Assembly (NCBI GenBank): GCA_963752045.1
Contig: CAVVWN010000008.1
Coordinates: forward strand, 1,426,001-1,490,000
Reading direction: 5' to 3'
Length of the DNA stretch: 64,000 nucleotides
From: DATKDF01 sp963752045
Lineage (GTDB): Bacteria; Acidobacteriota; Vicinamibacteria; Vicinamibacterales; SCN-69-37
Shown: in pieces, positions 34,444 through 43,782 of the stretch
Layout: each line of letters opens with the position of its first letter
Position numbering within the stretch: position 1 is the stretch's first letter
Program-made: the position numbers and the translations under genes
Notes under the pieces: generated by a model
The model's input: only the letters and a program-made list of their open reading frames with translations
Database searches by the model: none
Told to the model about the DNA's origin: nothing

Positions 34444-35839
34444 CGTTGGGTATGCCACGGCTCGGGCGGTGCAGGGCAAGCGCCACGAGCACGACAAAGA
34501 GAACGGTGTTGCCAGGTTTCTGCAGGCTGAACTCGACGAGCGACTGTGCCGCGATGCCCGAGAGCCCCGCGACGGCGCCCACGCGCAGCCAGAACCGCGC
34601 TGGTTCATCACCGCCGACGGAAAACCGCCGCCAGATCCCCTGAACAACCAGCAGGACGATAGCCAGGGCCGGAAGCGTGACGAGCAATCCCCCCTCGGCC
34701 ACCAATTGAAGGTAGTCGTTGTGGGCCTGAACGAAGAGCGTATGCGTAGGCGCCGTCTGATAGACCGCCATCGCCTTCGAGAACGCGCCCATGCCGACGC
34801 CCGCTACCGGGAAATCGCCGATGAGGCGCACCGTGTCGCTCCAGACGGACATACGGTCGAGAATCTCCGTCGGAACCCGCTCGAAGCGTCGCATCGCGAT
34901 GTCATAGCCGGCCCAGGCCATCACGGCCGCCATCACGACGGGCAGGCCGAGCGCGAGCGCCAGGCGGCGGCGCGACCGGCCGGCACGCGCCGCCACGACG
35001 CCGCCGAGGACGGCCAGTGCGACGAACAGGGCGCCAAGCCCGGACCGCGACCCGCTGAGCACGACGGCAACTCCGAGGATGACGACGACAGACAGGCCGA
35101 ACGCGGCCTGCCCGGCGTCGGGAGCCGCCAGCCACTGCCGCCAGGTTCTCGGCTCCTCGGCGCCGCGGCCGGTCATCGACTCCGCAACGGCAATCACGCG
35201 GGCCGCGATGAGTGGAAGCACCATGACCGCCCACCCGGCGTAGTGATTGCGATTCACGAACGGCCCGAATCCGTCTCCCTGAAACTGTGGTCGCCAGAAT
35301 CCGTAGATGAGCGGATCTTCGGCCGGCAGCAATGCCTTCTGGACGATGCCGACGAGTCCGACGACGAGCGCCAGGAGCGTCAACTGGCTCACGAACCCCA
35401 GCAGGTTCATGTATCGCAGCGCACGTGTTGTGCCCACGAGCAGCAACGCGAATGCCAGGAAGAGCGTCAGCGCGAGCAGCGTATCCCAGGGTGAGAGCGA
35501 GAGCGGGCGCCAGCCAGGCGCCCGGGAAGCGAAGGCGACCTCATACTGCCCGAGGACCGCATCGGCATTCGGTGTGGCAAGCGAGAACAGTCCCTCCGGG
35601 AGGGGAACGATCTGGACGGCAATGGCCACGCCGACCAAGCCAAGCGCGATCGCCAACCGCCAGACTCTCCAGTCGTTCCAGGCACGCCCCAACACGATCG
35701 CCCAGAGCCCCAGTTCCGCGCTGGCGACGGCGATGAGCCAATAGGCCCATGGATACACGCCGCCGAAGGCGAGCACGCCAAACGCCAATGTCGCGAAGAG
35801 GACAACCGAGAAGCCGGGCATCACGTCACGTTCGAGCAA
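34427..35839 (-). CDS. O-antigen ligase / polymerase-like membrane protein
   Basis: This 470-residue protein has about 11-12 membrane helices. A large extracytoplasmic loop contains FGPFVNRNHYAGWAVMVLPL and, further on, IGDFPVAGVGMGAFSKAM then HNDYLQLVAEGGLL. The NRN-H-Y and H-x2-Y-L-Q patterns are typical of Wzy_C/WaaL family proteins, which join or polymerise undecaprenyl-linked glycans at the periplasmic face. A second polymerase-like gene at 48,881-50,434 suggests that this one is the ligase. ATG 35821 lies five bases past the stop of the nucleotidyltransferase gene and may be the real start instead of 35839. Confidence 0.85.
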   Translation of the reverse strand: MLERDVMPGFSVVLFATLAFGVLAFGGVYPWAYWLIAVASAELGLWAIVLGRAWNDWRVWRLAIALGLVGVAIAVQIVPLPEGLFSLATPNADAVLGQYEVAFASRAPGWRPLSLSPWDTLLALTLFLAFALLLVGTTRALRYMNLLGFVSQLTLLALVVGLVGIVQKALLPAEDPLIYGFWRPQFQGDGFGPFVNRNHYAGWAVMVLPLIAARVIAVAESMTGRGAEEPRTWRQWLAAPDAGQAAFGLSVVVILGVAVVLSGSRSGLGALFVALAVLGGVVAARAGRSRRRLALALGLPVVMAAVMAWAGYDIAMRRFERVPTEILDRMSVWSDTVRLIGDFPVAGVGMGAFSKAMAVYQTAPTHTLFVQAHNDYLQLVAEGGLLVTLPALAIVLLVVQGIWRRFSVGGDEPARFWLRVGAVAGLSGIAAQSLVEFSLQKPGNTVLFVVLVALALHRPSRGIPNDAHRL

Positions 35840-36968
35840 ACCACTTCCGGGCCCCCTTCCAGGCCCGCGTCAGATAGAGCAGCGCAAGCGGCAAATGGCT
35901 CTCGGGCGCGTAGGTGTCCCGCATGTAGGCGGCCGGCGGAAACGCGTGCTGCCGCACGAGGCGTGCGCGGCTCGTCCACGTCGGCAGCGCCGCAAGATCC
36001 TGCGCCACGACGGCCACGTGCGGACGTGCCTTCAGGAAGCCCGCAGTCGGCTCGTGCTCGTCTGCCCGGGCGGTGAGCGCCGGCTCGACCCAGCCGGGCA
36101 CTCGCGCCCCGCACAGCGCGACCGCCTGGCCCAAGCCGTCCCGGCACACCGCAGCGATGCGTCGAGACACCGCCAGGTCGACGAAGCGGATCCAATCGCT
36201 CTGAGGCAGCCCGCCGGCAAGGCGGGCAATGTCGACGAACCAGATCAGTCGGCTATCGGGCCCATGGTGCGCGACTCGATGCGCGCAGGCCACGATGAGC
36301 GCGTGCACCGGCGAGAGCGCACGAGCGCCCGCACCGAGTGCCGGAATGGCGACGGCCTCTTTGGCAGCCTCCTCGTACGTCAGGATCTCGCCGAACGGCT
36401 GAGGGTTGGCGATGCGCCAATGGAGGTCCACGACGTGCACGGCGACGTCGTGGCGGCGTCTGACGTAAGCCTCCTGGTAGGCCACGAGGTCACCGGAGAA
36501 CTGGCCCGCCGTGGTGTATCCCAGGGCCCTCAGGACGGCGTCGGCCCGAGCTCGCCCAGCCTCGTCGACCAGGAGGTCGGTGTCGGTTCGCGGCCGCAGC
36601 TCGGGACGTTCGTAGCAGGTATAAGCCAGAGCCGCCCCCTTGAAGAGCAGCGCTCCGACCGAGGCCGCTTCGAGGGCGTCGAGCAGGAGCCTGAGCTCCC
36701 CCTCTCGCACAGCCTCGGCGATGACCGCCCGCCGCGCTTCGGCCTTCAGCTCGGCCGCAACCGCGCGCGGCACGTCCGCCCGCTCGAGCAGTTGGCGGGC
36801 CACGAGCGGCAAGACGCGATGATGTTCCGCCGCGCCACGCAATTGCGGCCAGCGGTGAGCGTCCGCGCTCGAACCGATAGGCTCGCCGCGCAGCACCGAG
36901 CTGACGTCGACGCCCACACCCGTCACGAGCTCGCTCGTCAGGATTCGAGGCCTCGCTCGCGGCCCCAT
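35826..36968 (-). CDS. NTP_transf_5-type nucleotidyltransferase
   Basis: The 380 residues belong to the uncharacterised nucleotidyltransferase family found in lasso-peptide and polysaccharide loci. The active-site region is LLFKGAALAYTCYERPELRP followed by RTDTDLLV, with metal-binding D129 and D131. HVVDLHWRIANPQPF and VHALIVACAHRVAHHGPDSR follow, both family hallmarks. Homologues in lasso clusters (paeninodin type) extend phosphate groups on the peptide; in glycan loci the role is unknown. It starts at ATG 36968, inside the last codons of the flavoprotein gene. A longer open frame that seems to fuse it to the flavoprotein is an artefact of the frameshift at 37,193. Confidence 0.85.
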   Translation of the reverse strand: MGPRARPRILTSELVTGVGVDVSSVLRGEPIGSSADAHRWPQLRGAAEHHRVLPLVARQLLERADVPRAVAAELKAEARRAVIAEAVREGELRLLLDALEAASVGALLFKGAALAYTCYERPELRPRTDTDLLVDEAGRARADAVLRALGYTTAGQFSGDLVAYQEAYVRRRHDVAVHVVDLHWRIANPQPFGEILTYEEAAKEAVAIPALGAGARALSPVHALIVACAHRVAHHGPDSRLIWFVDIARLAGGLPQSDWIRFVDLAVSRRIAAVCRDGLGQAVALCGARVPGWVEPALTARADEHEPTAGFLKARPHVAVVAQDLAALPTWTSRARLVRQHAFPPAAYMRDTYAPESHLPLALLYLTRAWKGARKWFART

Positions 36969-38120
36969 GACCGAACCGCAATCCGGCGGAACGCCGGGTG
37001 CGCCAGGAGGGCCATTGCGGCCTTCCGGTGCCAGTTGAAGGAGGCGCTCCGCTCGAGCAGCGGCACGATGCCATTGACGCGCGCCAGGTCGATCAACGCG
37101 TCGATGGACTCGTCGCTCAGCCGCGCGGCGATCTTCCGGAAGCGCAGTCCCGAGCGAATCTCGGCTCCAAGCGCTCCGCGCCACCGCGACTCGGTACGCC
37201 CGCAGACCTCTCCCGCTCAGCCGGTCGTACCTGAGCGCATGGTCGAGCGTCTCTGCGGCGAAGACGCCGCTCAGCATCCCGTAATAGATGCCGCCCCCGG
37301 TCGTAGGCTTGACCAGGCCAGCCGCGTCACCGACCGCCAGGACCCGGCTCGCGTAGGTCTTCTGCACCGGCCCGAGCGGCAGCACCTTCAGTCTCGGGGG
37401 CGGCAGAGATGACATTTCGACGCCGGCGCGCTGAGAGAGGGCGCGTATGAACGCGTCGAATCGCTCCCCTGCCCGCGTCTCGCTCATCAACCCGATCCGC
37501 GCGCACGAGACGTCCTCCCGGCGAAACGGCACGAGCCAGGCGAATCCGCCTGGCGCCAGGTCCCGGCCAAACCGCACCTCGATCTGCGGCACTTCCGGGA
37601 ACGCGGTTTCGAGCTGGGCGCTTTGCAGGAACAACCCCGGCTGGCCCAACCCCAGCGTCCGGTGGAACCTGTAGTTCGCGCCGCAGGCCAGCACGCACGC
37701 GCGAGCCCGAATCGGAGGGACGTCGGCTCGACCTCGCACGGTGACGGCATCGTCGCCAACCTCCACCTGTTCGGCGCGGTGCCCCCTGAGCAGCGTGGCC
37801 CCGGCGCCGACCGCACGATCGGCCAGCACCCGGTCGAGCGCGCCGCGGTCGATGACCGCCGCATGCACGCGCTGGCTCTCGACGAGCACCGACTCGCCGG
37901 TGACCCCCCAGAAACGCGCCGCACCCGACACCCCAAGCACGAGGTCTCGCGGCAGGTTGAACTCGTCGAACGCTTCGAGTCCCAGGAGGCCCGTGCAGTG
38001 AACGGGGTCTCCCACGCGGTCGTGCTCCTCGAGGACCACGACGGAGTGGCCGGCCGCAGCCAGCCGCTCGGCCACGACAGCACCGGCCGGTCCCGAGCCC
38101 ACGACGACTACATCGAACAC
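36938..38120 (-). pseudogene. Geranylgeranyl-reductase-family flavoprotein, frameshifted at 37,193
   Basis: This FAD-dependent enzyme of about 393 residues begins (GTG 38120) with the Rossmann motif VVVGSGPAGAVVAERLAAAG. It continues with VGDPVHCTGLLG and the second FAD motif RVLAVGDAAGLVKPTTGGGI. These three patterns mark the geranylgeranyl reductase family, which saturates isoprenoid chains. After the codon for LRAY the frame shifts. Removing one G at 37,193-37,194 restores YESRWRGALGAEI and a normal C-terminus that ends at 36,938. In a glycan locus it could reduce the polyprenyl lipid carrier. It overlaps the nucleotidyltransferase gene by 31 bp. Confidence 0.82.
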
Positions 38121-38129
38121 GCCAGCACC

Positions 38130-38735
38130 TCAGAACTTGTCGCCACGGGCCTCCCAACTGCCACGGAAGGTAATCCAGAACGAGAGCAGAATCAGCTGCA
38201 CGTCGAGCCAGAACGACCGGCGGCGGATGTAGAGCCGATCGTACCGGAACTTGTGCCGTCGCGGAATGTCGCGCGGCGCGAAGATCTGGGCGATGCCCGT
38301 GAGGCCGGGCCGCACCTGGCACCGCTCCTCGAACCCGGGCACATCCTCGAGCGCCTCGAGCCGGCCGTCGCCCGCCACTTCGATTTCCCCCGGCCGGAGC
38401 GCCCGCGGCCCGACAAAGCTCATGTCCCCCCGAAAGATACTCCAAAGCTGAGGCAACTCGTCCATCGCCGTGGCACGAAGCCAACGACCCACCCGGGTGA
38501 CCCGGGGGTCGTTGTGCGCGGCCTGCCGCGCGCCCACGCGCGCTTCGGCGTCCGGAATCATCGATCGGAACTTGAGCACGCGGAACACGCGCCCGTCGAT
38601 CCCCACGCGTTCCTGGGCGTAGAAGACCGGACCACCATCCTCGAGCGTGATTGCGGCCGCCGCGACCAGCCAGACGGGCAGCGAGACCAGCAGGCCGAAG
38701 CCGGCGAGAACCACATCCAGAGCGCGTTTGGCCAC
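38130..38735 (-). CDS. Monotopic phosphoglycosyl transferase (bacterial sugar transferase)
   Basis: This initiating enzyme moves a sugar-1-phosphate from a nucleotide sugar to undecaprenyl phosphate at the inner membrane. The 201 residues match the short PglC-like form. They comprise a re-entrant membrane helix (residues 4-30), AQERVGIDGRVFRVLKFRSM and the catalytic Asp-Glu pair D92-E93 in ATAMDELPQLWSIFRGDMS, then FVGPRALRP and QVRPGLTGIAQI. These define the sugar transferase family. It lies between the WbuB-like glycosyltransferase and the flavoprotein gene. It is the best candidate for the first step of repeat-unit assembly. Confidence 0.93.
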   Translation of the reverse strand: MAKRALDVVLAGFGLLVSLPVWLVAAAAITLEDGGPVFYAQERVGIDGRVFRVLKFRSMIPDAEARVGARQAAHNDPRVTRVGRWLRATAMDELPQLWSIFRGDMSFVGPRALRPGEIEVAGDGRLEALEDVPGFEERCQVRPGLTGIAQIFAPRDIPRRHKFRYDRLYIRRRSFWLDVQLILLSFWITFRGSWEARGDKF

Positions 38736-38742
38736 GAGACGG

Positions 38743-40020
38743 TCAGGCTCGGTGCTCGATCGCGGGCGCCTCGGCGCCTCGCGCGGGCGGCAGCACCGAG
38801 TGAAACAGTTCCAGGTACTTGGCCACTTGACCTCGCCGGTCGAACGCCAGGCTTGCCGCCCGCGCCCGCTCGCCAGCCCGCCGCGTGCCGTCCGGGTCGC
38901 GGTACATCGAAAGAATCGCCTCGGCCATCGATGCGGCGTCGCCGGGCTCGGCCAGCCGCCCGCACTCGAGACGGCGGGTGAGCGAGGCTACCTCGCAGTC
39001 GGCCTCGACGGCGGCCACGTACGGGCGGCCCGCCGCGAGGATGCCGTAGAGCTTGCTGGGCACGATGTAGCCGGCAAGCCCGCGCTGCAGGGAGACGATG
39101 AAGAGGTCGGCCGAGGCGAACGACTCGCGCAGCCGCTCGCGCGGCGTGAACGGCAGGAACAGGACGTTGGTGAGCCCCAGCGCCTGGGTCTGTGCCTGCA
39201 GATCCGCCTTCTTGACCCCCTCGCCGACGAAGACGAACTGAATCCCGGGCACGTCCCTGAGCTTCGCGGCCGCCTCGACCATCGTTTCCAGACTCTGGGA
39301 GAGGCCAAGGTTCCCCGAGTGCATCACGACGAACTTGTCCTGGAGTCCGTGCGCCTCCGAAAAGGCGTTGCGCTTCGGCGCCGGCGTGATGGCCGACGTG
39401 TCGGCCCAGTCGGCGATGATCACCGTACGGTCGGCCGGCGCACCCTTGTTCTCGATCAGGCGGCGGCGCATGGTCTCGCCGAGGGCCACGTTCCGGGCCG
39501 CGCGCCTCACGAGGAACTCGTTCACGCGCTGAAGCATGCTGTTGACGGCATCACTCTGGAAGTCCTTCAGGAGCACCGTGACTTCCGGAAAGAGGTCCTT
39601 GAACGCCATGACCAGCGGTGCTCCAAAGCGCCTCCCGGAGAGCCAGGCCGCAAGGCCGATGATCGGAGGGTCTGTGAGCGCCACGACCACGTCCGGCCGG
39701 TCGAGCCGGAGCCCCGCGATGCTCGCTGACGCGAAGTAGGTCACGTAGTTGCACGCACGCCCGATGAAGCGTCGCTTGGACAAGCGCGTGCCGCGTGCGC
39801 GGTGAATCTCCACGCCGTTGTGCTGCTCCCGGCTGATGAGCGCTCGTCCGACTACGCCGCCACCCGACGGCAGCAGAGGTACGCCGGCCACGACCGACAC
39901 GCGGCACCCGTGCAACTCGACCAGATCCTCGCAGAGGTCGGTCAGCAACTGACCGGTTGCGCTGGTATCCGGGTAGTACGACCGGTTGAAGAAGGCGATG
40001 TGCACGATGGTGGCGGCCAC
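38743..40020 (-). CDS. Glycosyltransferase family 4, WbuB-like
   Basis: This 425-residue GT-B enzyme has the WbuB-type N-terminus FFNRSYYPDTSATGQLLTDL. It continues with VVVALTDPPIIGLAAWL, MAFKDLFPEVTVLL, the nucleotide-binding LVKHSGNLG-like motif (here VVMHSGNLGLSQSLETMV) and the C-terminal VPSKLYGILAAGRPYVAAVE with the E-x7-E region. WbuB relatives add amino-deoxy sugars such as N-acetylfucosamine early in O-antigen synthesis. It starts at GTG 40020 (GTG 40005 is possible). It lies eight bases upstream of the phosphoglycosyl transferase gene, so it may add the second sugar. Confidence 0.9.
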   Translation of the reverse strand: MAATIVHIAFFNRSYYPDTSATGQLLTDLCEDLVELHGCRVSVVAGVPLLPSGGGVVGRALISREQHNGVEIHRARGTRLSKRRFIGRACNYVTYFASASIAGLRLDRPDVVVALTDPPIIGLAAWLSGRRFGAPLVMAFKDLFPEVTVLLKDFQSDAVNSMLQRVNEFLVRRAARNVALGETMRRRLIENKGAPADRTVIIADWADTSAITPAPKRNAFSEAHGLQDKFVVMHSGNLGLSQSLETMVEAAAKLRDVPGIQFVFVGEGVKKADLQAQTQALGLTNVLFLPFTPRERLRESFASADLFIVSLQRGLAGYIVPSKLYGILAAGRPYVAAVEADCEVASLTRRLECGRLAEPGDAASMAEAILSMYRDPDGTRRAGERARAASLAFDRRGQVAKYLELFHSVLPPARGAEAPAIEHRA

Positions 40021-40035
40021 AAGGTGCCGCGGGTA

Positions 40036-41058
40036 TCAACGTTCCGTCAGGCGCGTTGCCAAATCCGTGGCGATCGCTTCGCGGTCCTTCTCACGGAAGT
40101 ACCAGTCGATGGTGCGATGCAGCCCGTCCATGAACTTCACCTGCGGCTCCCAGCCGAGCAGCATTCTGGCCAGCGCGTTGTCGGCGACTCGATTGAGGGG
40201 GCCGGTCGGCATCTCGGGGTGCAGTTCGATCTCGGCCTTGTGGCCCGTGTACCGGAGCACTTCGTGCGCCGCATCGATGACGCGCGTCCGCTCCATCGTG
40301 CCCAGGTTGACGGCCGAGCCGTCGTCGATCTTCTCGGCGGCGAGAATCGTCCCGCTCACGATGTCGCTCACGTGCGTCCAGTTCCGAATCTGCTCGCCGG
40401 TGCCCCAGACCACATAGGGGTCCTGTCCGACGAAGGCCCGGGCGATCATCGCGATGACGGCGTGATTCTCGTGGCCGCGCTCCCCGTACACCGTGAAGTA
40501 ACGGCAGTTAGCGGTCTTGATGCCGGTTTCCTCCGTGTAGGCGCGAAGCGTCATTTCAGCCATGAGCTTCGCCCAGCCGTACATGTTGTCCGCATCGTAC
40601 GGGGGGCCGACCATGTCCTCGGTGAGATACAGGATCTGGCCGGGGTCGGTCTGCAGGTGATTCGGGTATACGCAGCCGGAGGACGCATACACGACCTTCT
40701 GCACGCCCGCGTCCCGGCACGCCTTGAAGACGAGGCCGTCGAGCAGAAGATTCGTGGCACACGCCACCTGGTGCAGGTCCACGTAGCCCCTGCCCCCGTG
40801 ATCGGCGGCGAGATGGAACACGAGATCCATGCCCTCCACCGACGACCGGGCAACCGACTGATCCAGCAGGTCGCCCTCCTGAAACTGCACGGCACCGGCA
40901 TCGATATGGGCCCGGATGTTGTCGAGCCGCCCGCTGCTCAGGTTGTCGACGACGCGCACGCGCGCCCCTCGTTCAATCAGCGCATCGACGAGATGCGACC
41001 CGATGAACGAGGCGCCACCCGTTACCAGAACCCGTGTCTGTTGCCAGTTCAATCCCAT
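40036..41058 (-). CDS. NAD-dependent sugar epimerase/dehydratase
   Basis: This extended short-chain dehydrogenase has 340 residues. The Rossmann motif is VTGGASFIGSHLVDAL, the Ser of the catalytic triad is in VYASSGCVYPNHL, and the Tyr-Lys pair is in YGWAKLMAEMTLRAY. The motif NCRYFTVYGERGHENHAVI and a HPEMPTGPLNRVAD C-terminal part resemble GDP-mannose 3,5-epimerase and UDP-sugar 4-epimerases. The exact substrate is uncertain. I prefer ATG 41058, which follows GGGCGGGAG, over GTG 41076. A 172-bp gap separates it from the carbamoyltransferase gene upstream. Confidence 0.9.
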   Translation of the reverse strand: MGLNWQQTRVLVTGGASFIGSHLVDALIERGARVRVVDNLSSGRLDNIRAHIDAGAVQFQEGDLLDQSVARSSVEGMDLVFHLAADHGGRGYVDLHQVACATNLLLDGLVFKACRDAGVQKVVYASSGCVYPNHLQTDPGQILYLTEDMVGPPYDADNMYGWAKLMAEMTLRAYTEETGIKTANCRYFTVYGERGHENHAVIAMIARAFVGQDPYVVWGTGEQIRNWTHVSDIVSGTILAAEKIDDGSAVNLGTMERTRVIDAAHEVLRYTGHKAEIELHPEMPTGPLNRVADNALARMLLGWEPQVKFMDGLHRTIDWYFREKDREAIATDLATRLTER

Positions 41059-41230
41059 GTGCTCCCGCCCAGTCACTTTGAGGCCCCGCGCAACACGGGC
41101 CTGCCATCAGTCCTATCGGCGCGATGCGCTCGCGCCTCCATCCAGCGTCCAGTCGGCCGTGTTCCCGAAGTCCGCCCCTGCTCCGCCGGGCGTCTCGTGT
41201 CGTCCCGGCCCGGGGCGGTGCGGGTCGACT

Positions 41231-43033
41231 TCAGGCCTCCAACAGTCGCGCCCGAGGCCGGCCAGGGAGGGCCACGTCGACCTCCGGCTTCGTCACGACT
41301 CGCGTGCCGAGTACGACGACGTCCATCCGGGTGCGCAGGAAGCAGTCGAGCGCTTCGTCCGGCCGATTGACGATCGGCTCGTTCTCGTTGAACGACGTGT
41401 TCAGGAGGATCGGCACGCCTGTGAGGCGTTCGAAGGCGCGAATGAGCGTCCAGTACGGCAGGTTGCTCGTGCGACTCACCGTCTGGAGCCTGCCGGACCC
41501 GTCGACGTGCGTGACGGCAGGGATGACCTCGCGCTTCTCCTCACGCACCGGGAAGACTTGAATCATGAAGGGATCGGCCACCGAGCCGACGAAGTACTCG
41601 CCGTGGGCCTCCTCGAGCACCGACGGGGCAAACGGCCTGAACTTCTCCCGGAACTTGATCTTCGTGTTGATGATCTCGCGCATGTCCGGGCGGCGGGGAT
41701 CGGCCAGGATGCTCCGATTGCCCAGCGCACGGGCGCCCCATTCCATCCTTCCTTGAAACCAACCCACGACGAGGCCCTCGGCAATCCGCGCGGCCGTCCA
41801 GTCCGCGAGGTCATCGAACGAGGCCATCTCGCACACACGGCATGCCTGAGTCTCGATATCGGCCGAGCGCGCGGCCAGGGCCGTGTCGACATCGGCGTCG
41901 GCGACCTGCGGCCCCCAGTAGCCGTGCGTCATCGTGAAGGCACGCGTCCCCCCGAGCACCTGATTCCAGACCCAGTAGGCCGCGCCGAGGGCGGTACCGT
42001 TGTCGCCGGAGGCCGGCTGGATGTAGAGATCCTCGAACGGCGTGTGCGCGCGGATCTTGCCGTTGGCGACGCTGTTCATGGCGCACCCGCCTGCGAGACA
42101 CAGACGTGGGAGGCCCGTCGCGGCGTGGACGCCGTTGAGGACGTGGAACGCGGCCTGCTCGAAGACGGCCTGCAGCGAGGCGGCAATGGCCTCGTGCCGG
42201 GCAGTCACGGGCTCATCGGGCTGCCTGGCCGGGCCCAGCAGGGCCTCGAGCTTCTCCGAGAACACCCGGCCGAGCACGGGTTCGCCGTCGTCCCAGGTCA
42301 TGCCGGCTCCACCCGACCAGTGACGGAAGAAGGACAGATCGAGCGCGAACTTGCCGCCGGGTTCGAGGTGCACGAGCTGACCGATCTCCTTCGTGAAATC
42401 AGGCGAGCCGTATGGGGCGAGTCCCATCACCTTGAACTCGTCCCCGAACTTCCCGAAACCCAGGTACTGCGTGAGCGCCAGATACAGCACTCCGAGCGAG
42501 TGCGGAAAGAACGTGCGGTGCCTGATCTCGAGGGAGGGGCCCCGCCCGACGCCCCACGACGTGCTGACGAAGTCGCCAAATCCGTCGATCGCGCAGACGG
42601 CCGCCTCGTCGAACGGCGAGACGAAGAACGTGCTCGCCAGGTGCGCCGGATGGTGCTCGACCCAGTGCACGGCTGGTGCCCGACTGCCCGCGTCGAGTCC
42701 CAGGACGTCGCGGAGCGTGTCGGGAATCGAATCGACCTGCCTGTAGTTCGCCGCCCGGTCCTTCAGCAGGCCGCCGCCCGGTCGATGACGCAAGGCGAAC
42801 GCCGCCTTGCGCCAGAGATGCGCGCGGGGATTTCGGGAGACGCCGACGTGGTCGATTTCATCGCCGGAGATGCCCGCCGTCTCGAGGCAGGTCCGGATGG
42901 CCTGAGTGGGAAATCCCGCGACGTGCTTGATCCGGCGGAACCGCTCTTCCTCGACTGCCGTCACGAGCTCGCCGTCTCGCAGGAGCACGGCCGACACGTC
43001 GGCGTGATACGCGTTGATGCCCAGAATATACAT
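41231..43033 (-). CDS. Carbamoyltransferase (NodU/CmcH family)
   Basis: This 600-residue enzyme transfers a carbamoyl group from carbamoyl phosphate, through a carbamoyl adenylate, to a sugar hydroxyl. The N-terminal Kae1-like domain starts with MYILGINAYHADVSAVLL and shows the metal-binding HWVEHHPAHLASTFF and AVCAIDGFGDFVS. The C-terminal domain has GWFQGRMEWGARALGNRSIL and the NTSFNENEPIVNRPDEAL region, all typical of NodU/CmcH/TobZ enzymes. In this setting it would add carbamoyl decorations to the glycan. The ATG at 43,033 directly starts the conserved N-terminus. Confidence 0.94.
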   Translation of the reverse strand: MYILGINAYHADVSAVLLRDGELVTAVEEERFRRIKHVAGFPTQAIRTCLETAGISGDEIDHVGVSRNPRAHLWRKAAFALRHRPGGGLLKDRAANYRQVDSIPDTLRDVLGLDAGSRAPAVHWVEHHPAHLASTFFVSPFDEAAVCAIDGFGDFVSTSWGVGRGPSLEIRHRTFFPHSLGVLYLALTQYLGFGKFGDEFKVMGLAPYGSPDFTKEIGQLVHLEPGGKFALDLSFFRHWSGGAGMTWDDGEPVLGRVFSEKLEALLGPARQPDEPVTARHEAIAASLQAVFEQAAFHVLNGVHAATGLPRLCLAGGCAMNSVANGKIRAHTPFEDLYIQPASGDNGTALGAAYWVWNQVLGGTRAFTMTHGYWGPQVADADVDTALAARSADIETQACRVCEMASFDDLADWTAARIAEGLVVGWFQGRMEWGARALGNRSILADPRRPDMREIINTKIKFREKFRPFAPSVLEEAHGEYFVGSVADPFMIQVFPVREEKREVIPAVTHVDGSGRLQTVSRTSNLPYWTLIRAFERLTGVPILLNTSFNENEPIVNRPDEALDCFLRTRMDVVVLGTRVVTKPEVDVALPGRPRARLLEA

Positions 43034-43056
43034 ATGCGTGAACGGTGCCGCCGGCC

Positions 43057-43782
43057 TCAGGAACCGGTAGCCAGAAAGTCCGCGGGGCTCAGAGCCGCGA
43101 TGCGGTAGCCGAGCCCGACGAGCAACCGGCTGCATTCGCCGTGGAGTCGTTCGCCGTGTGTCGAAAGCAGTATGGTCGGTCGGGCGCGCTCAATCGTGTG
43201 CCGGCTGCCCGACAGCAGCCGCAGCTCCGCGCCCTCGACGTCGATCTTGATCAGGTCTGGATCTGGCGCGCGCCCGGCTGCCGTGATCTCGTCAATCACG
43301 GCCACCCGAACGGTTTCCGGCCCGCCCGAATCCAGCCGGCCTTCGTGCGCGCTTCCCTCGCTCGCAAAGCGCTCTTCTCCGCCGATGTCCGCGAGCGCCA
43401 CCGGCCACACCACCACGTTCCGCAGCGCATTCAGTTGAACGTGCCGCTCGAGGTATCGCACGTTTCGCGGCACCGGCTCGAACGCGCAGACATGGCCTCC
43501 GACCGGCACGGACCGCGCCGCGAGAAGCGTGTAGAACCCCACGTTGGCTCCGGCGTCGTAGACGACTCGCGCGCGGCGCGCTTCCCGGGCGAAGACGGCC
43601 TGCAACTCAGACTCATAGGTGCCGAGCCAGCAGCCGTGAGTGGAGGCACCCACCACCCACTTCGCACCACGAAGCGGCCCCTGCAACACGGGCACGACGA
43701 GCCCGTGCGGCACGAGTCGCAGGGGCCATCTCGCCGCGCGACCGAGCGGCGTCTCACGGCCGAGCCGCGCCAGGTCCAGCAT
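43057..43782 (-). CDS. FkbM-family methyltransferase (1)
   Basis: This 241-residue SAM-dependent O-methyltransferase has the FkbM pattern: VVYDAGANVGFYTLLAARSV (SAM site), VCAFEPVPRNVRYLERHV and the diagnostic DLIKIDVEGAELRLLSG. Such enzymes methylate sugar hydroxyls in glycans or polyketides. Start codon ATG 43782 shares one base with the stop of the upstream GT2 gene (TGATG), so translation is coupled. A second FkbM gene lies at 54,222, which implies two separate methylation sites. Confidence 0.92.
   Translation of the reverse strand: MLDLARLGRETPLGRAARWPLRLVPHGLVVPVLQGPLRGAKWVVGASTHGCWLGTYESELQAVFAREARRARVVYDAGANVGFYTLLAARSVPVGGHVCAFEPVPRNVRYLERHVQLNALRNVVVWPVALADIGGEERFASEGSAHEGRLDSGGPETVRVAVIDEITAAGRAPDPDLIKIDVEGAELRLLSGSRHTIERARPTILLSTHGERLHGECSRLLVGLGYRIAALSPADFLATGS

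Noticed and set aside
35826..38120. A single 764-residue flavoprotein-nucleotidyltransferase fusion
   Set aside because: The middle 75 residues are nonsense. Removing one base at 37,193 ends the flavoprotein at 36,938, and the nucleotidyltransferase has its own ATG at 36,968.
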